The notes: generated by a model from the letters alone, not told the origin. Counted from the stretch's first letter, positions 1 through 7,088 are shown. The stretch is 9,474 nt of DNA from an uncultured Clostridia bacterium (GCA_944380695.1 CALWII010000019.1:1-9474), one strand, 5' to 3'. Translations and numbers: made by a program.

Positions 1-780
1 GTGCATTTTAATGTCAATCAAATGCTTGCGAAGGATTTATATGCAAAGCGCCTAGCAGGAGGAGGACTGACTTTTTTCGAAATGGGCTATATGTTAGTGC
101 AAGCATATGATTTTGTTTATTTAAATCGAAAATATGGGTGTACTCTTCAGTATGGTGGTGCTGACCAGTGGGGGAACATCGTGGCAGGAGTTGAATTACA
201 AAGAAAACTGAATTTTTCTAACGGAACAAATATAAATTTAATTGGGGCTACAAACCCTTTGCTATTGACTCCTGCTGGTGTTAAAATGGGCAAAACAGAA
301 AAAGGAGCAATATGGTTAAATAAGGATAAAATTAGTGCTTTTGATTTTTATCAAGGTATTTATCAAACACCAGATGCTTGTGTGGAAACGATGTTCGCTT
401 TATTCACTGATTTGCCTATGCAACAAGTTAAAGAGTTGATTAATGAAGATATTGTTGGGGCAAAGAAAAGATTGTCGTATGAAATAACAAAATTCGTAAG
501 AGGAGAAGAAGATGCTAAACAGGCAATGCGGATGAGTGAAAGCTTGTTTTCAGAAGGGGGAGATGATGCTCCGGTCATTACAATTAATAAAAATGTTAAT
601 ATTTGTGATGCATTGGTGGAAAGTAAATTTGCATCTTCCAAAAGTGAAGCAAGAAGATTGATTGAAGGCGGAGGAGTTACATTTGACGGGCAAAAAGTAA
701 ATGATATTACTATGTTAATTACGAAGTCAGGGTTGCTTAAAAAGGGAAAGAAAAACTTTATAAAATTGGAAATTATATGA
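1..780 (+). CDS. tyrS: Tyrosyl-tRNA synthetase, C-terminal part (5' end outside window)
   Basis: This cytoplasmic enzyme charges tRNA-Tyr with tyrosine using ATP. The window holds the last 259 codons; the GTG at base 1 is an internal codon, because the HIGH-motif half of the Rossmann domain must lie upstream (bacterial TyrRS is usually about 400-430 residues). Visible here are the segment ending in GGADQWGNI (residues about 52-60), which lines the tyrosine pocket, and the ATP-binding loop KMGKT (95-99), a KMSKS variant close to the KFGKT known from Bacillus TyrRS. An anticodon-binding helical region follows, then a C-terminal S4 RNA-binding domain (about 200-259, with SKSEARRLIEGGGV). The stop overlaps the next gene's start (ATGA), so it heads an operon with yigZ, recX and acpS. 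Any T-box leader would lie upstream of the window. Identity is secure; only the start is missing. Confidence 0.97.
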   Translation: MHFNVNQMLAKDLYAKRLAGGGLTFFEMGYMLVQAYDFVYLNRKYGCTLQYGGADQWGNIVAGVELQRKLNFSNGTNINLIGATNPLLLTPAGVKMGKTEKGAIWLNKDKISAFDFYQGIYQTPDACVETMFALFTDLPMQQVKELINEDIVGAKKRLSYEITKFVRGEEDAKQAMRMSESLFSEGGDDAPVITINKNVNICDALVESKFASSKSEARRLIEGGGVTFDGQKVNDITMLITKSGLLKKGKKNFIKLEII

Positions 781-1148
781 AATTTTTGAAAAATAATGAA
801 AATATCGTAAAAAAATCAAAATTTTATGGTTATTTGGTTGAAATAAACGATGAGAATGATGTTAAAAACACATTAGAACTTCTTAAATCTCAACATAAAA
901 AATCTACGCACATTTGTTATGGCTATATTTTAAAAAGCCCTCAATGTGAAAAGTTTTTTGATGACGGTGAACCTACGAGAACATCTGGGTACGCTATCTT
1001 GTCTGTTTTACAGAAAAAAAAGTTGGTTAATGTAGCTGTGTTTATTGTAAGATATTTTGGAGGGATAAAGCTCGGCGCAGGTGGGTTGGTTAGAGCATAT
1101 ACAAACACCACCTCGCAACTATTTATGGAGAAAAATGATAATAACTGA
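777..1148 (+). CDS. yigZ: YigZ/IMPACT-family protein, short form with N-terminal domain only
   Basis: The 123-residue product carries the UPF0029/IMPACT N-terminal domain: DDGEPTRTSG at 62-71 and the hallmark RYFGGIKLGAGGLVRAY at 92-108. The family is widespread and has been linked to translation regulation, but its biochemical role in bacteria is poorly defined, so no reaction is assigned. Family members are commonly about 200-210 residues with a second C-terminal domain (DUF1949). Here the protein stops about 15 residues after the hallmark, so that domain is absent. The ATG overlaps the tyrS stop in an ATGA arrangement, with a weak GGA six bases upstream, suggesting translational coupling. 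The last 14 bases overlap recX, whose own ribosome site lies inside this gene, so the short form looks like a settled arrangement and not a fresh frameshift. Confidence 0.88.
   Translation: MKFLKNNENIVKKSKFYGYLVEINDENDVKNTLELLKSQHKKSTHICYGYILKSPQCEKFFDDGEPTRTSGYAILSVLQKKKLVNVAVFIVRYFGGIKLGAGGLVRAYTNTTSQLFMEKNDNN
1127..1130 (+). promoter_or_regulatory. Ribosome binding site for recX, inside yigZ
   Basis: GGAG lies four bases before the ATG at 1135. It selects that ATG over the in-frame GTG at 1081, which would add 18 residues that simply read through the conserved yigZ hallmark region in another frame. Confidence 0.6.
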
Positions 1149-1755
1149 AATAAAAAAAATTGGTAAAGGAGAAAGGTATTCTATTTTTATAGATGGCATT
1201 TTTTCTTGCACATTGGAAACCGAAATTATTGTTAAAAACAGACTAAAATCAGGACAACTAATTGATGATGAATTGTGGAAAAAAATTCGATATGAAAACG
1301 GTGAATTGGCCTGCTTTTCAAGAAGCTTGTCCCTTTTAGAAAAGTCACAAAAAACAGAGAGGCAAATTAGAACCTATTTAAAAGAAAAGGGGTTTTTGCA
1401 GGAAAACATTGATAACTGTATTCTTAAACTTATTGAATATGGTTATATAAATGACAGCGATTATGCTGAAAATTTTATCAAAACATATTTAAAAACAAAA
1501 GGGCCTAAAAAAATAAAATATGATTTAATAACTAAAGGTGTCGACCCAGAAATAATTGAAGAAAAGTTAAATGAATTGGTCAATGATGATGTAGAGAGGG
1601 AAAATGCACTTAATTTACTAAAAAAATATATAAAAAACAAGGAATTTAATCAAAAATTAAAAAATAAAGCCTTTTTATTTTTGATGTCAAAAGGTTTTAA
1701 TTCAGAAATCGCAATTGAGGTTTTAAGGAGAGTGAGCGATGAGAATTGGGATTGA
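1135..1755 (+). CDS. recX: Regulatory protein RecX
   Basis: RecX binds RecA filaments and modulates recombinase activity in the cytoplasm. The product is 206 residues, built of short three-helix repeats, as the family is. The best-conserved repeat includes SLSLLEKSQKTERQIRTYL (about 64-82) followed by KGFLQENIDNCILKLIEYGYINDSDYAENF, and a later repeat runs through GPKKIKYDLITKGVDPEIIEEKL (about 123-145). The N-terminal 50 residues form the usual beta-rich extension (ITEIKKIGKGERYSIFIDG). I chose ATG 1135 because GGAG sits four bases upstream and the homologous region starts there. The gene overlaps yigZ by 14 bases and acpS by 17. RecX is often next to recA; here it sits in a tyrS-acpS housekeeping operon instead, which implies expression with growth and not as an SOS partner. 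No SOS box is seen nearby. Confidence 0.93.
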   Translation: MIITEIKKIGKGERYSIFIDGIFSCTLETEIIVKNRLKSGQLIDDELWKKIRYENGELACFSRSLSLLEKSQKTERQIRTYLKEKGFLQENIDNCILKLIEYGYINDSDYAENFIKTYLKTKGPKKIKYDLITKGVDPEIIEEKLNELVNDDVERENALNLLKKYIKNKEFNQKLKNKAFLFLMSKGFNSEIAIEVLRRVSDENWD

Positions 1756-2077
1756 TATGGAAAAAATTGATCGCCTAAATGATAAATTAATTAAGACTAT
1801 TTCAACTGAAAAAGAGTTGGAATGGCTGAACAGTTTTTCGGAAAAAACAAAACCGACACATTATGGTTCAATTTGGGCGACAAAGGAAGCCACGATAAAA
1901 GCACTTGGTAGTGGTAATATGAAAGAGATTGAATTGCTGCATAATCAAATTGGCAAACCACAAATCAAGCTGTATGGGGCGACATTTAATACTTTTCAAA
2001 GTTTCGGTTTAAAAGAAATAGAGGTTTCGATTTCTCATACTAAAACTGATGTTATTAGTTTGGTTGTAATGCAATAA
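1739..2077 (+). CDS. acpS: Holo-[acyl-carrier-protein] synthase
   Basis: AcpS moves the 4'-phosphopantetheine arm from CoA to a serine of acyl carrier protein, which activates fatty-acid synthesis. The product is 112 residues, within the usual 110-130 range. It has the N-terminal GIDMEKIDRL with the metal-binding Asp6, the core WATKEATIKALG (46-57) with Glu50 and Lys54 in the metal/CoA site positions, and the C-terminal strand motif SISHTKTDVISLVV (97-110). ATG 1739 has AAGGAG at 1725-1730, eight bases upstream, inside recX. The 17-base overlap with recX indicates coupling. It is the last gene of the operon, with a strong terminator about 50 bases on. All key residues are present, so an active enzyme is expected. 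Confidence 0.95.
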   Translation: MRIGIDMEKIDRLNDKLIKTISTEKELEWLNSFSEKTKPTHYGSIWATKEATIKALGSGNMKEIELLHNQIGKPQIKLYGATFNTFQSFGLKEIEVSISHTKTDVISLVVMQ

Positions 2078-2126
2078 TTTGATGCTATTGTAAAACATTT
2101 TCTAATTAAAAAAATGTTAAAATAAA

Positions 2127-2160
2127 AAAAAGCTTTATCAGAAATTTGGTAAAGCTTTTT
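2127..2160. terminator. Bidirectional intrinsic terminator between acpS and the lipoprotein gene
   Basis: A 14-bp stem (2127-2140 with 2147-2160, one G-T pair) closes a six-base loop (GAAATT). The core is AAAGCTTTA/TAAAGCTTT. On the + strand the stem ends in a T run continued by ATTTTT; on the minus strand the A run from 2124 supplies the T tract. It therefore can end both the tyrS-acpS operon and the converging lipoprotein gene. Confidence 0.9.
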
Positions 2161-2177
2161 ATTTTTATCTAAAAATA

Positions 2178-3212
2178 TTATGCAGTAATTTTTTTAGCAA
2201 TCTCAGTATTTACAACACTTTCGTAGTTGGTGTTTCCATTAAGCATCCCTGCATTTTCTGTAATTTCCAACAGCATTTCAAAAGCGGATTTGCTCATAAC
2301 AGGATTTGATGAAAAAGCATTAATACTGTAATACGCCTTAACAGCTATTTCCATATCTTTTAGAGTCATTCCTTCAAAAGATGGTAAAAGAGCTTCTGCT
2401 GCTGATTCAAGGTTGTCAGTTTCATAACAGTTTTTCAAAAAGTCGTATGCTTTTCTGACGGCTTTTAAGAATTTTTCACATATATCTGCGTGTTCATTGA
2501 GATATGAATCTTTGGCGATAAAACAAGTATATGGAATATTTGTGTTGTTTACCAAACTGCCCACAGAAGCAACAATTTCATATTCAGGGTGTTCAGCAAT
2601 TAAATTGCTGGCATTTGGTTCAAAAAGTGTGCAATATTCGGCATCTGAATTGACAAACTCACTCGCAATATTATTAAAAGCAACATTATCATTTATGTTG
2701 ACTTGGTTTTCACCAGTACCTATTTCCAGCCCATAACTTTCTACTGCATATTGTAATGTCATAGCTGGAAGCCCACCAGCTCTTCCTCCGATGATAGTTT
2801 TGCCAATTAAATCGGTGATTTCAAAAGGTTTATCGCTTTTATTCTTTGCTACTATAAAAGAACCATCAGTTTGAGTTAATTGCCCAAAAACTTTTGGTTG
2901 GTCTGTGACGCCCTCTTGTGATGTGTAGACAACTGTTTCAGGCCCAGCTAATATCATATCCGCAGAACCTGATACAAGGGCAGCCATAGATACATTTGAG
3001 CCCCCACCATTTGTCAGGTTGATTTCAAGACCTTCTTCTTCAAAGTAGCCAAGATTGATTGCTGCATAAAAAGGTGCATAAAATATTGAATGTGTAACTT
3101 CATTAAAATTTATTTTGCTGTAATCTCTTTGACCGCAACCAAAAAAGAAGCTCGTTGATAATGCGATTACTAATGCAAAAGCACTTACAATCACGATTTT
3201 AAATTTCTTCAT
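2178..3212 (-). CDS. ABC-transporter substrate-binding lipoprotein, NMT1/THI5-SsuA type
   Basis: This 344-residue protein would be anchored on the outer face of the membrane and capture a small solute for an ABC importer. A basic start (MKKFK) and hydrophobic stretch (6-24) end in FFGC with Cys26, a lipobox with Phe at -3. The mature part begins with the NMT1/THI5-like signature HSIFYAPFYAAINLGYFEEEGL (41-62) and GGGSNVSMAALVSGSADM (69-86), followed by GRAGGLPAMTLQYAVE (143-158) and YCTLFEPNAS (193-202). The family covers nitrate, sulfonate, taurine and pyrimidine-precursor binders; I cannot tell which ligand applies. AAAGGAGG (3217-3224, complement) sits four bases before the start. No permease or ATPase of the importer type is adjacent: the divergent ABC genes are an exporter. 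Partners must be elsewhere, or the gene is an orphan. Confidence 0.88.
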   Translation of the reverse strand: MKKFKIVIVSAFALVIALSTSFFFGCGQRDYSKINFNEVTHSIFYAPFYAAINLGYFEEEGLEINLTNGGGSNVSMAALVSGSADMILAGPETVVYTSQEGVTDQPKVFGQLTQTDGSFIVAKNKSDKPFEITDLIGKTIIGGRAGGLPAMTLQYAVESYGLEIGTGENQVNINDNVAFNNIASEFVNSDAEYCTLFEPNASNLIAEHPEYEIVASVGSLVNNTNIPYTCFIAKDSYLNEHADICEKFLKAVRKAYDFLKNCYETDNLESAAEALLPSFEGMTLKDMEIAVKAYYSINAFSSNPVMSKSAFEMLLEITENAGMLNGNTNYESVVNTEIAKKITA

Positions 3213-3233
3213 TTTTCCTCCTTTACAAAACTC

Positions 3234-3263
3234 ATTTTATGAATTTTTTTGATTTATTGTGAA
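3234..3263 (-). promoter_or_regulatory. Candidate promoter for the substrate-binding lipoprotein gene
   Basis: Reading the minus strand, TTCACA (3258-3263) and TAAAAT (3234-3239) are separated by 18 bases. Each differs by one base from the sigma-A consensus. The expected start point would leave a leader of roughly 15-20 bases carrying the AAAGGAGG ribosome site. No TPP-riboswitch core was recognised in this 147-base gap. Confidence 0.4.
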
Positions 3264-3333
3264 AATTTGTCGTAAGTTAGATTGGGATTTCAAATAGAAT
3301 TTTAAAATTGTGTAATAAATTCTTCGTTTTGGT

Positions 3334-3361
3334 TTGTTTTTTTAAGCTTTTAGAGTATAAT
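3334..3361 (+). promoter_or_regulatory. Promoter of the ABC exporter operon
   Basis: TTGTTT (3334-3339) and a perfect TATAAT (3356-3361) are 16 bases apart. The expected start point near 3368 lies downstream of the ATG at 3360, which overlaps the -10 box, so that ATG cannot begin translation from this transcript. Confidence 0.7.
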
Positions 3362-3371
3362 GATAAAAAAT

Positions 3372-3376
3372 GGAGG
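3372..3376 (+). promoter_or_regulatory. Ribosome binding site deciding the start of the first ABC ATPase
   Basis: GGAGG lies ten bases before the GTG at 3387 and follows the predicted transcript start. It supports GTG 3387 (MDVIEVVNLTK) over ATG 3360, in which this motif would be translated. Confidence 0.65.
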
Positions 3377-3386
3377 CAATGCAATA

Positions 3387-4349
3387 GTGGATGTTATTGA
3401 AGTTGTCAATTTAACGAAAGATTATGGTCACGGCAGGGGAGTTTTTGATGTCTCTTTTTCTGTAAAACAGGGAGAGGTTTTTGGATTTCTAGGCCCAAAT
3501 GGTGCTGGAAAATCTACGACTATTCGTCATTTAATGGGGTTTTCGAGGCCACAAAAAGGCGAAACTAAAATCTTTGGAATGGACAGTTTTTTTAGCTATG
3601 ACAAAATATTGGGCAGAGTTGGTTATCTGCCTGGCGAAATTGCGTTGCCGGAGGGATTAACCGGAACTGAATTCATTAATATGATGGCAGACCTTCGTGG
3701 CGGAGTTAATAAGGATAATGTCGCAAAGTTACTAGAAATTTTTAAACTTGACCCAAAACTCCAAACCAAAAGTATGAGTTTGGGCGATAAAAGAAAATTA
3801 GCTATTGTCGCTGCATTTATGAATGACCCAGAAGTTTTAATTTTAGATGAACCTACAAGTGGGCTTGACCCGGTTATGCAACAAGTGTTTGTTGATTATA
3901 TTAAGCAAGAGAAAAAAAGAGGAAAAACGATTTTACTTTCTTCACATATATTTAACGAAGTTGAACAAACTTGTGACCGTATTTCAATTATAAAAGATGG
4001 GGTTATTGTTTCCACATTTGAAACAAATTCAATAAAACATAATGAAAACAAACAATATGAAATTTTCTTTAAGACTAAAACCGAGTTTGAAAATTTTGCC
4101 AAACTTTTGCCCAAAGTAAAGATTAGAAAGGGAAATGTGGCAACGGCGGGAATTAAAGCTATTAACCCTAAACTTTTAAAAATTGATGTTGCGATTAAGG
4201 ATAAGGATATCAATAAATTTATCGAGCTTGTGTCAAGTTATAATATTGCCAGTTTTAAACAGGTTAAGTTTACTCTTGAAGACTACTTTATGCAATTTTA
4301 TAAAGAAGAAAAGGATTTCGGAGGCGTAAAATGGAAAAAGAAGGATTAA
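3387..4349 (+). CDS. ABC-2-type exporter ATP-binding protein, first of two paralogues
   Basis: This is a cytoplasmic ATPase subunit for the permease encoded two genes downstream. From GTG 3387 it has 320 residues: Walker A GPNGAGKST (36-44), a Q-loop region reading YLPGEI (80-85) without the Gln, a degenerate signature MSLGDKRK (130-137), Walker B VLILDE (150-155) with catalytic Glu155, D-loop GLDP and switch His187 in SSHIF. Residues about 215-320 form a C-terminal extension shared with the next protein (VKFTLEDYFMQFYKEE matching IKFNLENHFKNVLKKQ). The N-terminal 60 residues of the two proteins are nearly alignable without gaps, so they arose by tandem duplication. It overlaps the second gene by 19 bases. 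The family includes drug, bacteriocin and lipid exporters (DrrA/BcrA-like folds); the substrate cannot be read from the sequence. Confidence 0.93.
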   Translation: MDVIEVVNLTKDYGHGRGVFDVSFSVKQGEVFGFLGPNGAGKSTTIRHLMGFSRPQKGETKIFGMDSFFSYDKILGRVGYLPGEIALPEGLTGTEFINMMADLRGGVNKDNVAKLLEIFKLDPKLQTKSMSLGDKRKLAIVAAFMNDPEVLILDEPTSGLDPVMQQVFVDYIKQEKKRGKTILLSSHIFNEVEQTCDRISIIKDGVIVSTFETNSIKHNENKQYEIFFKTKTEFENFAKLLPKVKIRKGNVATAGIKAINPKLLKIDVAIKDKDINKFIELVSSYNIASFKQVKFTLEDYFMQFYKEEKDFGGVKWKKKD

Positions 4350-5263
4350 GTCAAGCCGAAGAAGTTATAAGAGTGGAAAACCTCACAAAAGACTATGGTC
4401 GTGGACGAGGTGTTTTCGATATAAGTTTTTCTGTTCGTAAAGGCGAGACTTTTGGGTTTGTCGGTACTAATGGTAGTGGAAAAACAACCACTATTAGAAA
4501 CATTATGGGTTTCATTAAACCTCAAAAAGGCAAAGCTTTTGTTTTTGGTAAGGACGCTTGGGAAAATTCTTGTGAAATTAAAAAAGATGTTTCATACATT
4601 CCAGGCGAAATAGCTTTTCCTGAGTTGCGAGATGGAACAACTTTTTTGAAAAATCAAGCAGAGTTACTTGGTCTTGAAAATATGGATTATGCAAATTATC
4701 TCATAAAAAAATTACAGCTTGACCCTTCTGCGAACCTTAAGCGTATGAGCAAAGGTATGAAACAAAAAACCGCCATAGTTGCTGCGCTTATGTCGAATAA
4801 AGAGCTTTTGATTTTAGATGAACCTACAACCGGGCTTGACCCACTAATGAGAGAAACCTTTATTGAACTTATATTTGAACAAAAAGCAAAAGGCAAAACG
4901 ATTTTGATGAGCAGCCAAATGTTCGACGAATTGGAAAGAACCTGTGATAGAGTAGCACTCATATATAATGGAAGAATTGTTGATATAGCTGATATAAACG
5001 AATTAAAAAATTCCACATTAAAAGCTTTTAAAATTGAGTTTAATAATAAAAATGATTATCTTAAATTCAAAAAATTGACTTATAAAATTGTTAGAGACCA
5101 AAGGCAATATAACCAGGTAACAATTGAAATTGATGATTCAAAGATTAACAGACTTTTTAAAACATTATTAAATTACGATGTCAAATTTATTGCAGAAATC
5201 AAATTTAATCTTGAAAATCATTTTAAAAATGTTCTCAAAAAACAATTAGAAGGAGGTAAATGA
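4331..5263 (+). CDS. ABC-2-type exporter ATP-binding protein, second paralogue with Gln in the H-loop
   Basis: The 310-residue product parallels the preceding ATPase: Walker A GTNGSGKTT (45-53), YIPGEI in the Q-loop region (89-94), signature MSKGMKQK (139-146), Walker B LLILDE (159-164) with catalytic Glu164, D-loop GLDP, then a C-terminal extension (about 225-310). The switch histidine is replaced: SSQMFDELE has Gln196 where the first copy has His187. The signature also differs (SKGMK against SLGDK). I infer that the two work as a heterodimer with two unequal ATP sites. ATG 4331 has GGAGG at 4320-4324, six bases upstream, within the first ATPase gene. Its TGA stop overlaps the first ATG of the permease gene in an ATGA arrangement, so all three genes are coupled. 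Confidence 0.92.
   Translation: MEKEGLSQAEEVIRVENLTKDYGRGRGVFDISFSVRKGETFGFVGTNGSGKTTTIRNIMGFIKPQKGKAFVFGKDAWENSCEIKKDVSYIPGEIAFPELRDGTTFLKNQAELLGLENMDYANYLIKKLQLDPSANLKRMSKGMKQKTAIVAALMSNKELLILDEPTTGLDPLMRETFIELIFEQKAKGKTILMSSQMFDELERTCDRVALIYNGRIVDIADINELKNSTLKAFKIEFNNKNDYLKFKKLTYKIVRDQRQYNQVTIEIDDSKINRLFKTLLNYDVKFIAEIKFNLENHFKNVLKKQLEGGK
5251..5256 (+). promoter_or_regulatory. Ribosome binding site for the permease gene
   Basis: AGGAGG lies three bases before ATG 5260 and six before the adjacent ATG 5263. The spacing slightly favours the second ATG, which would remove one Met from the protein. Confidence 0.6.
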
Positions 5264-6930
5264 TGTTTTTTAGCAAAGCACTTTTTAAACAATCTATGAA
5301 AGCCAATTGGGTGAAGTGGCTGTCTGTGACTTTGGCAACCTGTGTTATGCTTGCCATTGTTATTATAGTTTTAGGGAGCTTGTCTATAAACAATATCAGA
5401 GATTCTCTTAAAAATGTTTTTGCCCAGGCTGACCAGGAATCAGTCTTAAAAGAAAATGCTATTGACTCCTATGATGCTTATCTTTCATCGGTTGAATTTG
5501 AAAATGGTGTTGTGCAATTAACAAATATGTGGGAAATTTCGTTGGGAGAAGGACAACCCACTATAAAAACAGCTATTGTTGGGACATACGAACAAAACAA
5601 GGCCTTGTATATTAATGAAAATGGTGTTCAGCCTGAAGGCGAAGCATTAAATGAAATTCAATGGGCTTCGGCTAATCAAGTTTCAGAGCAGTTGTTAGGT
5701 GTTGCCGGTGCGATGTTAGGCAATGTTACGCAAGAAGATTTATCACAGTTAATGTATATATTGATATCTACTTATCAATACGATGCAGAGGGATTTAATT
5801 CATCAGGTGCGGTACTTTATTCTTCCATTAATAATCAATACTTTAATTATGTTTACAATGTCGCATATCAACAAAGTATTGCAGTTGAAGGTCAAACTGA
5901 TAAAGAGGCCGAACAAGTGGCTTTAGAGGCACAGGCACTTGCAAAAAAGGGTGTTAGTGCTTACACTAACAGCGGTTTAAATCCATTTACATTTAACATT
6001 GATTCATTTAAAGCGGATGCTCAAACTTACATTAATGATATGATATATTTAAATGTGTACAGTAGATTTCAAATAACAGATGATTCTACTGACGAGCAGA
6101 AACAAGAGGCAGAGCAATATGCTTTTGCTTCCAAAGTAATTAGCAACACAGCTTTAAGCACCTACGAGCTTTGGCTTGAACAAGGTGCAACGGTTGAACA
6201 GGCAAAAATTAACGCAACCGGGAGCATTTCAGACCAAATTGATGATGAAAAAGTTGTAGAAGCATTACAAGAACTTGGCAATATGGACATATATGGTCTT
6301 ATTATAGGCTCTATATTTTACAGAATTGCTGGTCTTTTGTTGCCAATGGTGTATGTTATTATGGTTGCCAACGGATTGTTGGCAGGGCAAGTAGATTCTG
6401 GGTCGATGGCTTATGTTTTGTCAACACCGACAAAAAGGAGAACAGTTTCGACCACCCAAATGTTATATTTGCTTGTATCTCTTTTAGCTATGTTTGCACT
6501 TGTTACTGCGGTTAGCGTTGTTTCAATTTGGATTGTTGGTGGTAATTCATTTGCTATTAATTTTGGAGAAATATTGCTGTTTAATTTAGGTGCATTTCTG
6601 ACGATGTTTGCTTTTGCTGGTTTTTGTTTTATGTGTTCAGCGATATTTAACAGAACAAAATATTCTTTATCAATTGGCGGAGGCATATCTATATTTATGT
6701 TGGTTTGCACAATTCTTGGGCTTTTTGGTTCTAATGTTGTGCCTTCCGCTATGAGAATTGAACAGATGAACTTCTTTAACTATCTGTCTTTGATTTCGCT
6801 TTTTGACACTACAAAAATTCTAGCTGGTGGTCTTAATTTCTTGATAGGATTTGGTGTTCTCGCTGTCGTAGGGGTAATAACATTTGTTATAGGAACATTT
6901 GTTTTTGATCGTAAAGATTTGCCACTCTAA
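5260..6930 (+). CDS. ABC-2-type exporter permease with large extracytoplasmic domain
   Basis: This 556-residue membrane subunit belongs with the two upstream ATPases. One helix (about 20-42) is followed by a long soluble stretch (about 45-345) predicted to lie outside the membrane, then five helices (about 347-372, 400-425, 437-462, 468-490, 525-549). The segment GQVDSGSMAYVLSTPTKRRTV (376-396) matches the cytoplasmic element after TM2 in ABC-2 permeases, which contacts the ATPase. The long domain is acidic, Gln/Tyr/Ala-rich and Cys-free; two helix-like stretches in it (TDKEAEQVALEAQAL and TDEQKQEAEQYAFAS) look weakly related. With six helices and no second permease gene, it probably forms a homodimer on an ATPase heterodimer. 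The large domain may handle a peptide, lipid or cell-wall substrate, but the substrate is unknown. A terminator follows directly. ATG 5263 is a possible alternative start. Confidence 0.88.
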   Translation: MMFFSKALFKQSMKANWVKWLSVTLATCVMLAIVIIVLGSLSINNIRDSLKNVFAQADQESVLKENAIDSYDAYLSSVEFENGVVQLTNMWEISLGEGQPTIKTAIVGTYEQNKALYINENGVQPEGEALNEIQWASANQVSEQLLGVAGAMLGNVTQEDLSQLMYILISTYQYDAEGFNSSGAVLYSSINNQYFNYVYNVAYQQSIAVEGQTDKEAEQVALEAQALAKKGVSAYTNSGLNPFTFNIDSFKADAQTYINDMIYLNVYSRFQITDDSTDEQKQEAEQYAFASKVISNTALSTYELWLEQGATVEQAKINATGSISDQIDDEKVVEALQELGNMDIYGLIIGSIFYRIAGLLLPMVYVIMVANGLLAGQVDSGSMAYVLSTPTKRRTVSTTQMLYLLVSLLAMFALVTAVSVVSIWIVGGNSFAINFGEILLFNLGAFLTMFAFAGFCFMCSAIFNRTKYSLSIGGGISIFMLVCTILGLFGSNVVPSAMRIEQMNFFNYLSLISLFDTTKILAGGLNFLIGFGVLAVVGVITFVIGTFVFDRKDLPL

Positions 6931-6936
6931 AAAATT

Positions 6937-6963
6937 AAAAAGACTGGAGTTCCCAGTTTTTTT
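6937..6963 (+). terminator. Intrinsic terminator of the ABC exporter operon
   Basis: An 11-bp stem (6937-6947 with 6953-6963, one G-T pair) has the core ACTGG/CCAGT and loop AGTTC, and its 3' arm runs into seven T. It starts six bases after the permease stop codon. Confidence 0.88.
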
Positions 6964-7056
6964 ATATCTTCCAATTATTTAATTTTTTGATATTTTAATA
7001 TTGTTTAATTTTTGTTATAGTTGCGTTTTAAAATTTTGATTTAAGTGATATATTAA

Positions 7057-7078
7057 AAAATATAAAATTTTATATTTT
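7057..7078. repeat. Perfect 22-bp A/T palindrome upstream of a strong promoter
   Basis: The left half reads AAAATATAAAA and the right half is its exact reverse complement, with no spacer. It ends ten bases before the -35 box of the next gene, at roughly -67 to -46. It could be an operator for a dimeric regulator, an UP-like A/T element or simply a by-product of the A/T-rich gap. The rest of 6964-7088 is A/T-rich and shows no gene. Confidence 0.6.
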
Positions 7079-7088
7079 AAATTTAATA

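Noticed and set aside
1..3. GTG at the window edge as the start of tyrS
   Set aside because: The catalytic N-terminal half with the HIGH motif would be missing; the codon is internal and the gene continues upstream.
95..99. Window-relative bases aside, residues 95-99 of TyrRS read KMGKT in place of KMSKS, suggesting an unusual enzyme
   Set aside because: Bacillus-type TyrRS is known to carry KFGKT here, so the variation is normal for this family.
3298..3309. 12-bp palindrome AATTTTAAAATT between the divergent promoters
   Set aside because: Short and all A/T in an A/T-rich gap; expected often by chance and not placed clearly over either promoter.
3213..3386. Possible TPP riboswitch before the THI5-like binding protein
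   Set aside because: No CTGAGA-type core or paired thi-box elements are visible on the minus strand, and the inferred leader is too short.
5952..5971. Perfect 8-bp hairpin (TGTTAGTG, loop CTTA, CACTAACA) inside the permease gene
   Set aside because: No T run follows and it lies in a well-formed coding region; the bases encode an ordinary stretch of the extracytoplasmic domain, so chance is the simplest reading.
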